64,000 nt of DNA from Gemmataceae bacterium (GTDB taxonomy: Bacteria; Planctomycetota; Planctomycetia; Gemmatales; Gemmataceae): assembly GCA_901538445.1 (NCBI GenBank), contig LR594585.1, positions 1,131,500 through 1,195,499 of the forward strand, given 5' to 3'. Positions 17,545-24,296 of the stretch are shown in pieces (the stretch's first letter is position 1; every line of letters begins with the position of its first letter). A program made the position numbers and the translations under genes. The notes under the pieces were generated by a model. The model made no database searches. It saw only the letters and a list, made by a program, of their open reading frames with translations, and had not been told where the DNA came from.

Positions 17545-18618
17545 ATGGCCTGTCGCAACGGTTTTTTCGAGTGGACACAGGGGTTCCTGCACCACCACTT
17601 CCTGTGGCTGCTGGCCGCGACGTACCTGCTCGCCGCCGTCTGCCCGGGGCCGGGCGAGGCGATCCGCCACACCGCCGTCCCGAACACCGAGGCCGTGGGC
17701 GTGATCTCGCTGCCGATGTTACTCCTTGCGTTACTGCTGTTCAACGCGGGTCTGGCGGCAGACACGACCGACCTCGCGGGGTTGGTGCGGAGGCCGCTGA
17801 CCCTGCTCGCCGGGGTGGCCGCGACCGTCGCCGTCCCACTGGCGGTCGTCGCCGGGCTGGCGGCGGGGCTGGGGTGGTGGCACGACCCGGACGAGGCCCG
17901 GTGCCTGGTCGCCGGGCTGGGGGTCGTGGCCGCGATGCCGGTCGCCGGGTCGTCCGCCGCGTGGTCCCAGCAGGCCGGCGGGAGTGCGGCGTTGAGCCTC
18001 GGGCTGGTGATCGCCTCGACCCTCCTCAGCCCGCTGACCACCCCGCTCGCCCTCGCGGCGGTCGGTGACGGCTCCCGGTCCGCCCTCCTCGGGGCCGGCA
18101 CTGTCTCGTTCCTGGTGGTCGGCGTGGTGATCCCGTCGGTCCTCGGGATGACGGTACGGCGGTTGGTCGGGGCCGAGGCGATTGCCCGCGTCCAGCCCCC
18201 TTTGAAGACGGCGGGGACGGTGATCCTGCTCGTTCTTTGTTACGCCAACGCGACCGCCTCCCTGCCGAGCGTGATCGCCAACCCGGATTGGGACTACACG
18301 GCCCTGGTGGTCGCGGCGGCGGGGATCCTGTGCGGCAGCGGGTTCGCGGCGGGGTGGGCGGTGGCCCGGCTGGTCGGGGCCAGCGGTTCGCAGCAGCGGT
18401 CGCTCGTGTTCGGCCTGGGGATGACGAACAACGGGACGGGGTTGGTGCTGGCCGGAGCCGCCCTGTCGGGGATGCCGGCGGCGATCCTCCCCGTGCTGAC
18501 GTACAACCTGATCCAGCACCTCTTCGCCGGTGCCGTGAGCCGGTCGCTCGGAAAGGACGAACGCGGTGAGGAGTCATACCGAGTCTTGCTGATGGCTCAC
18601 TGTAGCCGGCCTCTGTGA
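17545..18618 (+). CDS. BASS-family (bile acid:sodium symporter-like) transporter
   Basis: The product (357 residues) has about nine to ten hydrophobic helices in the BASS fold. It has the PLTTPLALAAV break after TM4 and the NNGTGLVLAGAAL block near the end, which corresponds to the conserved sodium/substrate region of the family. Substrates in this family include organic anions and, in the ACR3 branch, arsenite; the sequence does not decide which. ATG 17545 follows AAGGGGA; a GTG one codon earlier is also possible. The reading frame enters a miniature transposable element at 18579. The last 13 residues (YRVLLMAHCSRPL) are therefore encoded by inserted DNA, and the original C-terminus has been replaced. 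It is divergent from the PepSY/two-component operon. Confidence 0.8.
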   Translation: MACRNGFFEWTQGFLHHHFLWLLAATYLLAAVCPGPGEAIRHTAVPNTEAVGVISLPMLLLALLLFNAGLAADTTDLAGLVRRPLTLLAGVAATVAVPLAVVAGLAAGLGWWHDPDEARCLVAGLGVVAAMPVAGSSAAWSQQAGGSAALSLGLVIASTLLSPLTTPLALAAVGDGSRSALLGAGTVSFLVVGVVIPSVLGMTVRRLVGAEAIARVQPPLKTAGTVILLVLCYANATASLPSVIANPDWDYTALVVAAAGILCGSGFAAGWAVARLVGASGSQQRSLVFGLGMTNNGTGLVLAGAALSGMPAAILPVLTYNLIQHLFAGAVSRSLGKDERGEESYRVLLMAHCSRPL

Positions 18619-18696
18619 GGCCGGGCCTTGGCGAGTCCCGAAGCCCCGGCCTCACAGAGGCCGGCTACAGAAGAGATACGGATCACCGCGATTCGG
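18579..18696. mobile_element. MITE with IS630-like ends and nested palindromes
   Basis: A 118-bp unit is flanked by TA on both sides (18577-18578 and 18697-18698). Its outer ends, CCGAGTCTTGCTGAT and the complement of ATCACCGCGATTCGG, resemble the terminal repeats of the IS630 copy at 22631-23765. Inside lies a perfect 26-bp inverted repeat (18600-18625 with 18645-18670). Each arm is itself a palindrome (GCCGGCCTC-TGT-GAGGCCGGC). There is no coding capacity of its own. It probably transposed using an IS630 transposase and inserted at the 3' end of the BASS gene. Confidence 0.65.
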
Positions 18697-18779
18697 TATC
18701 AGGCGTGCCTGCCAAGCCGTCCTCCCGGAATCACCGCCAATGTGGCTGACGGTCTTGCCCGACACTCACGCCGCACCGC

Positions 18780-19110
18780 CACCGGACGGCTACGGTGGAT
18801 CATGGCAACGCGGATCATGGCTTCGCTCGTTTCGGTCAGGCACTCGTAGTCCTTGCCGAGTCGGCGGTACGATACGAGCCACCCGAACGTGCGCTCCACC
18901 CACCGCCGCGGGTGAGCCTGGAACTCCTTGGCGGCGGTCGCGGTGGTGGTCACCTTCCACCCGCACACCCGCCGCACCCACTGGATGAACCGCTTGGAGA
19001 AGCCGCTGTCGGCGACGATCTCACGCACCCGCGGGAGCCGATGCTGGAACTGACTGAGCAGCCACCGCCCGCCGTCCCGGTCCTGTTGGTCGACGGTCGT
19101 TACCGTGGCA
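18780..19110 (-). pseudogene. IS5-family transposase C-terminal remnant
   Basis: Read on the minus strand from about 19110, the frame encodes VTTVDQQDRDGGRWLL, then VREIVADSGFS and WVERTFGWLVSYRRLGKDYE. These are the second Asp block, the Asp-Ser-Gly-Phe block and the catalytic Glu block of IS5-family DDE transposases. The N-terminal third is missing and there is no start codon before the conserved part. The reading runs on to a stop at 18699 with unrelated residues. It is a broken copy. Confidence 0.75.
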
Positions 19111-19324
19111 CAGGGTTTCTACCCAGAATCTCTGACCGCCGTGGTTCTGCGGAACCGACAGAATGAGGTGGGGTTTAATGGTTCAGTCGGATGCTTCTGA
19201 CGATTCTGCCCGCCGGTTTGCACTGGCGGCCTCCTTAATAGCGGGGTATACTATCGAAAAGGTCATTCGGTAACTGGTCCGAGTTTCCTGCTTCTGATTG
19301 CTACTCTCCTAGTTGCGTTCGGAC

Positions 19325-19756
19325 ATGCAACACCGCCTCATCAACATCGTGTTGGCCGTCCTTGTGCTGATGCCTGCCGGCATCTGCACCTGCGATGGTG
19401 GCGTTGTGTTCTGCCACGACCATCCGGCCCAGGCTCCGACTCAGCATCAAACTTACGACGCTGCCGGGCAAGCGTGCGAGTGTTCCGAAGACAGTGCCGC
19501 GACCGAGGCCGACAGCGATTCACACTCCCATCGGTGTCCCGCACCTTGTCCACACAAACTGTCTTGTCGGGTCGTCGCCCCTGAGTTCCTCGCCGACTCT
19601 TCGGAATCGGACATCTCGACCGTGCTGCCCTTTATCGACTACGCCGGCGTAGTCGAATGGCCGACCCCGATACCGACCCGCTCGGACTGCTGTCTCGACT
19701 CCTCCCCCTTGCCTGCATCGCCTATCTACTTGACCAACTGCGCTCTCCTCATTTGA
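19325..19756 (+). CDS. Small exported Cys/His-rich protein (orphan leader)
   Basis: This 143-residue protein has a signal peptide, then ICTCDGGVVFCHDH, a centre with CECSED, HSHRCPAPCPHKLSC and DCCLD, and the terminal tail SPIYLTNCALLI. That tail is nearly the same as in the protein at 13017-13478 (PPIYLSHCSLVI), so the two are clearly related. No RND gene follows; the next gene encodes an EF-hand protein. A TATACT -10-like element lies at 19247-19252, but no good -35 was seen. The neighbouring IS5 remnant suggests that a cognate operon may have been lost. The probable location is the periplasm or outer face; metal binding is inference from Cys/His content. Confidence 0.65.
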   Translation: MQHRLINIVLAVLVLMPAGICTCDGGVVFCHDHPAQAPTQHQTYDAAGQACECSEDSAATEADSDSHSHRCPAPCPHKLSCRVVAPEFLADSSESDISTVLPFIDYAGVVEWPTPIPTRSDCCLDSSPLPASPIYLTNCALLI

Positions 19757-19991
19757 TCGATTAACCCTTTCCATCCGGCTCCCGGCGTGGCTTCCCGCTC
19801 GTCGTTGTCGCCGCCCCGTTTCCATCGAAACAAAACCATTCGGTACAGCGGACTTCGGCCTTGCCGTTGACGCGGTGCTGCAAAAGATCATCCGGCCCGG
19901 GCGTTCCCGGCGTCGGTTCACATGGCCGAGGGAACCGGGCCTTTGCCCCGCACCCGGTTCCGAATCAAGATCGCGGGGCAGGAGTACGACC

Positions 19992-20570
19992 ATGCGGAAA
20001 CGTGCACTGTCCGCCCTCGGTGTCGCGACCCTCAGCCTGGTGTCGGCGACGGCCGCCCCGCCGGCGAACAACAACCACCAACTCGATGCGCAGTTCGCCA
20101 AGGCGGACAAGAACAAGGACGGGTTCCTCGACGCCGAAGAACTCGCCAAGGAGTTCCGCGGGCCGAACGCGAAGGTGATCGCGGACAAGCTCGGGACGAA
20201 GGGTGAGGCCCACCCGGACCACCAGTTCATGGACAAGTGGGATGAAAACAAGGACGGAAAGATCAGCAAGGCAGAGTTCGAGAGGTACGAAACCAAGACG
20301 CTCGCCGACGCCCGGGCGTCGGCCAACCGCAACAAGAACTACACCCGGGCCGGGCGGGCGGGCTACCGGGCACCGCAGCGGCACCGGGGCTACGCCGGGC
20401 GTGGGTACGGGACCAACCCGTACACGGCTACGCTCCGCTCCCAGCAGCGGGCGTACCAGCAGCAGCGGCAGGCTTACGTCAACCTGATGCGGTTCGGCGT
20501 CTACTCCCCGAACATCCGCGGCGGCTACCGCGGCGTCCAGCGGCACAATCACAATGGCCGGCGTCGGTAA
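19992..20570 (+). CDS. Secreted EF-hand calcium-binding protein
   Basis: The 192-residue protein has a signal peptide (about 1-22) and two canonical EF-hand loops, DKNKDGFLDAEE and DENKDGKISKAE, with Asp/Asn at positions 1, 3 and 5 and Glu at 12. They are separated by about 38 residues. The C-terminal half is Arg/Tyr/Gly/Gln rich (RGYAGRGYGTNP and similar) and ends in basic residues, suggesting a surface- or nucleic-acid-adhesive tail. ATG 19992 follows GGAG. Many planctomycetes encode short EF-hand proteins of this kind; their role is unknown. A terminator-like hairpin follows at 20594. Confidence 0.8.
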   Translation: MRKRALSALGVATLSLVSATAAPPANNNHQLDAQFAKADKNKDGFLDAEELAKEFRGPNAKVIADKLGTKGEAHPDHQFMDKWDENKDGKISKAEFERYETKTLADARASANRNKNYTRAGRAGYRAPQRHRGYAGRGYGTNPYTATLRSQQRAYQQQRQAYVNLMRFGVYSPNIRGGYRGVQRHNHNGRRR

Positions 20571-20593
20571 CCACCGTCTCGGATTCACAACCT

Positions 20594-20626
20594 TCGGGCG
20601 GGGTCGTCCATCCCGCCCGACTTTCT
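20594..20626 (+). terminator. Terminator after the EF-hand gene
   Basis: A perfect 9-bp stem, TCGGGCGGG (20594-20602) with CCCGCCCGA (20612-20620), and a 9-base loop are followed by CTTTCT. It lies between two co-directional genes and may reduce read-through into the HEAT-repeat gene. Confidence 0.55.
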
Positions 20627-20639
20627 CACCGGAGACACC

Positions 20640-21920
20640 ATGAACCGAGCCGTGTGTGCCGTGCTTGTTCTCGTCCTCGTCGCAGCCGCCGGCCCCGCCC
20701 GCGCCACGCGGACCGACGATACTGACGTGAAGGAACTGCTGGCGAACCTCAAGAAGCCCGACCCCGACGACCGGCGGAAGGCGGCCGAGGCCATCTGCGA
20801 GTTGTGCAAGGACGGGGACGGCGACTTCAGCGGGGCGATCCCGGCACTGATCGACGCCCTGAAGGACAAAGACCCCGTCGTCCGCGGCGAGATCGCCGAA
20901 TCGCTGGGCTTCATCGGGCCGGACGCCAAGGCCGCGATCCCGGCCGTCCGGGGACTGCTCAAGGACGCGATCCCGGAGGTGCGGTCGAAGGCCGCGTTCG
21001 CCCTCGGCGGGTTCGGGGAGGACGCCAAGGCGGCCGTCCCGGACCTGATCGGGCTGTTCAAGGACAAGGACGAGCGGGTGCGGGCCTCGGCCGCGGCCGG
21101 GGTCGGAGAGATCGGTCCGATGGCGAAGGCGGCTATCGCGGGGCTGATCGGGCTATTGAAGGACATGGACCCGGGGGTGCGGTTGAACGCCGTCTCCTCC
21201 CTCGGGTCATTCGGTGCGGACGCGAAGGCTGCGGACAAGTCCCTGATCCCGCTCCTCAAGGACCGTGACGAGGGGGTCCGGGGGCAGGCGGCCGAGACGC
21301 TCGGGAAGGTCGATGCGGACCCGAAACTGGCCGTGCCCGCGCTCACCGCCGCCCTGGCCGACAAGCACCCCGGTGTGCGGGGGGACGTGGCCCACGCCCT
21401 CGGAAAGTTCAAGGACTCGGCGAAGGCCGCCGTCCCGGCCCTGACCAAGGTGCTCAAGGACGCCGACCACGGGGTGCGGGTCCACGCCGCCGAGGCAATC
21501 CACGACATCAGCGGCGACACCAAATTGGTACTGCCGATCCTCATCGAGGGGCTGAAGCACGAGGACCCGTTCGTCCGCGGGGACGCCGCCCACACCCTCG
21601 GCGAGATCGGCCCGCCGGCGAAGGACGCCGCCCCGACGCTGAAGGCACTGCTGAAGGACGAGAATGCCGGCATCCGGGTCCACGCCGCCGAAGCCCTGGT
21701 GAAGGTGGACAAGGGGGCGGTGAAGGAGGCGATCCCGGTGCTGATCGAGGGGCTGAAGAGCGACGACAAGACGCTCCGGTTGGAGGCCGCCGAAGCCCTC
21801 GGCGAGATCGGGCCGGACGCCAAAGAGGCCATCTCCGTCCTGACGCCACTGACGAAGGACAAGAACAAGGACCTGCGGAAGACCGCCACCGACGCCATCC
21901 GAAAACTTCAAGGGAAATGA
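20640..21920 (+). CDS. Secreted HEAT-repeat (PBS-lyase-like) protein
   Basis: The 426-residue protein has a signal peptide ending near ARATRTDDT. The rest is ten or so HEAT repeats with the recurring unit 'ALKDKDPxVRgeaAesLGxIGpdAKaAiPaL' of roughly 37-40 residues. Asp-Pro/Gly-Val-Arg turns repeat throughout. These alpha-solenoids act as protein-binding scaffolds; the family is strongly expanded in planctomycetes and here is exported. ATG 20640 follows GGAG. The DNA repeats are diverged enough that slippage does not appear to have broken the frame. No partner can be inferred from the neighbours. Confidence 0.85.
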   Translation: MNRAVCAVLVLVLVAAAGPARATRTDDTDVKELLANLKKPDPDDRRKAAEAICELCKDGDGDFSGAIPALIDALKDKDPVVRGEIAESLGFIGPDAKAAIPAVRGLLKDAIPEVRSKAAFALGGFGEDAKAAVPDLIGLFKDKDERVRASAAAGVGEIGPMAKAAIAGLIGLLKDMDPGVRLNAVSSLGSFGADAKAADKSLIPLLKDRDEGVRGQAAETLGKVDADPKLAVPALTAALADKHPGVRGDVAHALGKFKDSAKAAVPALTKVLKDADHGVRVHAAEAIHDISGDTKLVLPILIEGLKHEDPFVRGDAAHTLGEIGPPAKDAAPTLKALLKDENAGIRVHAAEALVKVDKGAVKEAIPVLIEGLKSDDKTLRLEAAEALGEIGPDAKEAISVLTPLTKDKNKDLRKTATDAIRKLQGK

Positions 21921-22046
21921 TCCGGGGAGTCGAAGTCAAAAAGTCGAAGATGGGAACGGGACGTTTGAGTTGACCCGAAGAAACGAACTTGATAGCTGTC
22001 CGCATCCAATGGGCTACTTTCGTACTTTTCTTGTTGGGAACAGTCG

Positions 22047-22490
22047 ATGCTCCGAAGGTTGGTGGTACTCTACCTGATTGTTGCAACACTTGCGGGGCCA
22101 TGGCCCTGCCTGTGTCCGGGATCAGTTACCGCCGCCCCGAACACCCCGTTGATCCCGGTGAACAGCGTTCCCCGGACGTGCGGTTGCTGTAGCACTTCAA
22201 ACTCGACTACGAGTGCCGCTTCACAAGCACCGGGGCAGCAACGCCCTGACCAGCCCTCGGCCCCCTGCCAGTGCCAGTGCGTTAAGCAGGACACGGCGGC
22301 CACCGTAAGGGCGGTTGGGCGGACGGCCAAGTCGTCCCTGGATTGCGACGGGTTCGCCGGCCCCGTTTACACCTGCGGCGTCCCGTACTCTGCTCCGGTC
22401 CAACATGCCTCCGATTTTGATCACGTTCGTGATCTCCCGTCCTGCACGACCCACGACATCCTCTACGTCTTCCACCGCCTCCGCTGCTAG
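22047..22490 (+). CDS. Small exported Cys-rich protein (orphan leader)
   Basis: The product has 147 residues. A signal peptide is followed by PCLCPG, TCGCCS and CQCQCVKQD clusters and a tail DILYVFHRLRC. The layout matches the leaders at 39614 (tail DLLAAYSTLRC) and 13017. Only about 140 bases separate its stop from the IS630 element, so any downstream operon may have been displaced. The ribosome site is weak. A periplasmic metal-related role is inferred only from the shared plan and the cysteines. Confidence 0.6.
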   Translation: MLRRLVVLYLIVATLAGPWPCLCPGSVTAAPNTPLIPVNSVPRTCGCCSTSNSTTSAASQAPGQQRPDQPSAPCQCQCVKQDTAATVRAVGRTAKSSLDCDGFAGPVYTCGVPYSAPVQHASDFDHVRDLPSCTTHDILYVFHRLRC

Positions 22491-22678
22491 TCCACCACCT
22501 CTCGGTTCACCCCGCAGTCTGCGGGTTTGAAGCCCCACGTCCGATTCGCCCTCGTTGCTTCCCCGCCGCCGCGTCCGGTGATGCACCCACCCGTGTGAGC
22601 GGGCGAGGCGAGCGTGGCAGGCAACTCATACCGAATCTGGCTGATGCGTAACCCTCTCCAACTGTTGGAGGGCTTACC

Positions 22679-23170
22679 ATGAAGCGATTACCCGTTGCTG
22701 AGCACCTGACGGCCGAGGAGATCGACCGGCGTTACCGGGGTTGCACCGATGCGGCCGAGAAGAGCCGCTGGCATGTGCTGTGGCTGGTCACACGGCCCGA
22801 CGAGCCGGTCTCGGCCACCACAGCCGCGAAGCTGGTCGGATTTACACCCGCGTGGGGGCGCGCGATCCTCAAGCGGTACAACGCGCACGGACCCGACGCC
22901 CTCATCGACGGGCGTCGGGACAACGGGTCCGAACCGAAGCTGACGACCGAACAGCGGGCCCAACTGTTCGCCGCGCTTCAAACGGAACCGCCCGACGGCG
23001 GTGTGTGGAGCGGGCCCAAGGTGGCGGCCTTCGTGAAGGATCGGTTCGGTGTGGAGGTGTGGCCCCAGACCGGGTGGCAGTGGCTCAAGGATCTGGGGTT
23101 CCGGCTCGTGGTGCCGCGCCCCCGTCACCCCAAGGCGGCCGCGCCCGAGAAGCAAAAGGAGTGGCTTTGA
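22679..23170 (+). CDS. IS630 transposase, frame A (helix-turn-helix part)
   Basis: The 163-residue frame encodes the DNA-binding half. It has a helix-turn-helix with ATTAAKLVGFTPAWGRAILK, the ALIDGRRDNGSEPKLT linker and a second domain (VWSGPKVAAFVKDRFGVEVW). It would bind the terminal repeats. The frame stops at 23170, 23 bases after the conserved sequence moves to the +1 frame at about 23148. An A-run, CAAAAGG (23153-23159), lies in the overlap and could allow a programmed shift. Alternatively a one-base indel has inactivated the copy. Confidence 0.8.
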   Translation: MKRLPVAEHLTAEEIDRRYRGCTDAAEKSRWHVLWLVTRPDEPVSATTAAKLVGFTPAWGRAILKRYNAHGPDALIDGRRDNGSEPKLTTEQRAQLFAALQTEPPDGGVWSGPKVAAFVKDRFGVEVWPQTGWQWLKDLGFRLVVPRPRHPKAAAPEKQKEWL

Positions 23171-23741
23171 CCGGCTCAACGAACGGCTGGCGGAGTTGCG
23201 TCGGCAGAACCCGGACAAGGACGTCGAGTTGTGGTGCGAGGACGAGGCGCGCCTCGGGCTCAAGCCGATCACGCGCCGGGTGTGGGCGCTGAAGGGGAAT
23301 CGCCCGACGAGCAACGGGCGGCACAAGTTCGAGTCGGTGTTCGTGTACGGGTTCGCCCACCCCAAGAGCGGGCGGGGCCGGTTCCTGATCCTGCCGAAGG
23401 CAAATGCCGAGTGCATGGGCCGAGCGCTGGAGGACTTCGCGCGGTGGGCGGACCCGGCGGGCCGGAAGGTGCTGGTGGTGATCGTGGACGGTTCGGGTGG
23501 GCACACGGCCAAGAAACTCGCGGTGCCGCCCAACGTGGTGCTCCACCGCCAGCCCAGTTGCACCCCGGAATTGCAACCGGCCGAGCACTTGTGGCCCCTG
23601 GTGCGCGAGGGGCTGGCGAACCGGGTGTTCGACGCGCTCCCGAAGTTGACCGAGGTGCTGACGACCCGGTGCCAGTGGCTCACCGACCACCCGACCGTTA
23701 TCGCCGGGGCTGTTGGGTTCCACTGGGCTGTTGCCGCCTGA
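23148..23741 (+). CDS. IS630 transposase, frame B (DDE catalytic part)
   Basis: In the +1 frame the sequence continues SGFDRLNERLAEL, then the catalytic blocks LWCEDEARLGLKP (first Asp), VVIVDGSGGHTA (second Asp) and CTPELQPAEHLWPLVRE (Glu). The DDE triad is complete. This frame has no credible start codon and ribosome site of its own, so it depends on a shift from frame A. The product ends 3 bases before the right terminal repeat. Confidence 0.75.
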   Translation, partial: RSKRSGFDRLNERLAELRRQNPDKDVELWCEDEARLGLKPITRRVWALKGNRPTSNGRHKFESVFVYGFAHPKSGRGRFLILPKANAECMGRALEDFARWADPAGRKVLVVIVDGSGGHTAKKLAVPPNVVLHRQPSCTPELQPAEHLWPLVREGLANRVFDALPKLTEVLTTRCQWLTDHPTVIAGAVGFHWAVAA

Positions 23742-23822
23742 CAGTTACGCATTAACCAGACTTGGTATCAGACCTTTCGTGGCTGGTGATCTTTCGCTGA
23801 CTGGACATACGAGGAGTCACAG

Positions 23823-24296
23823 ATGAATACGCTCTTATCGCGGAGCGGTAGCGCCGACCCGCTACTCGCCCAAAGCCCGCCGTGCGTCCTGGTCGTGGAC
23901 GACGAAGACGCCCTCCGCACGATCCTGACGCGGGAACTCCGCAAGCGGGGGTTCGACGTGTACTCGACCGGCTCCGGGGCCGAGGCGGTGGAGATGTACT
24001 GCCGCTCGTCCATCCGGGTCGACGTGATCCTGATGGACGTGAACATGCCGGGGATGAGCGGGCAGGACGCACTCGACGCGATCTTGGCGGTGGACCCGTG
24101 CGTGCGGTGCTGCTTCATGACCGCCGACGACCGGCCGGGGAGGCACGCCGCCCTCCTGGCCCGCGGGGCGGCGGCGGTCTTCGGCAAGCCGTTCGCTTCG
24201 GTCAAGGACGTGTGCGAGACGCTGAAACAAATCTCGGGCGAGACGTTCGGGGAGTCGGACTCGGTGGCCGGGGGGAGCATGACATGGAAAAGTTGA
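23823..24296 (+). CDS. Receiver-domain-only response regulator
   Basis: The 157-residue protein is a stand-alone CheY-like receiver: acidic pair D26-D27, phosphoacceptor D72 in LMDVNMPGMSG, T100 and K122 in GKPF. No output domain follows; the last 30 residues are short and polar. Its 3' end overlaps the carbonic anhydrase-SulP gene by 13 bases, so the two are translationally linked. A role in regulating the anion transporter through protein contact, or in a phosphorelay with an unlinked kinase, is inference. The gene begins 58 bases after the IS630 element, so its native promoter may have been cut off. Confidence 0.85.
   Translation: MNTLLSRSGSADPLLAQSPPCVLVVDDEDALRTILTRELRKRGFDVYSTGSGAEAVEMYCRSSIRVDVILMDVNMPGMSGQDALDAILAVDPCVRCCFMTADDRPGRHAALLARGAAAVFGKPFASVKDVCETLKQISGETFGESDSVAGGSMTWKS

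Larger units (their letters stand above)
22631..23765 (+). mobile_element. IS630-family insertion sequence
   Basis: The ends are 22-bp imperfect inverted repeats (22631-22652 and 23744-23765) matching at 18 of 22 positions. The first bases of the ends are CCGAATCTGG and CCAAGTCTGG. The element is flanked by TA (22629-22630 and 23766-23767), the target duplication of this family. It contains two overlapping frames for one transposase. Confidence 0.85.

Noticed and set aside
20640-21920. Repeated DNA in the HEAT-repeat gene as a tandem repeat array
   Set aside because: Units are diverged and keep the reading frame; the repetition is explained by the protein solenoid.
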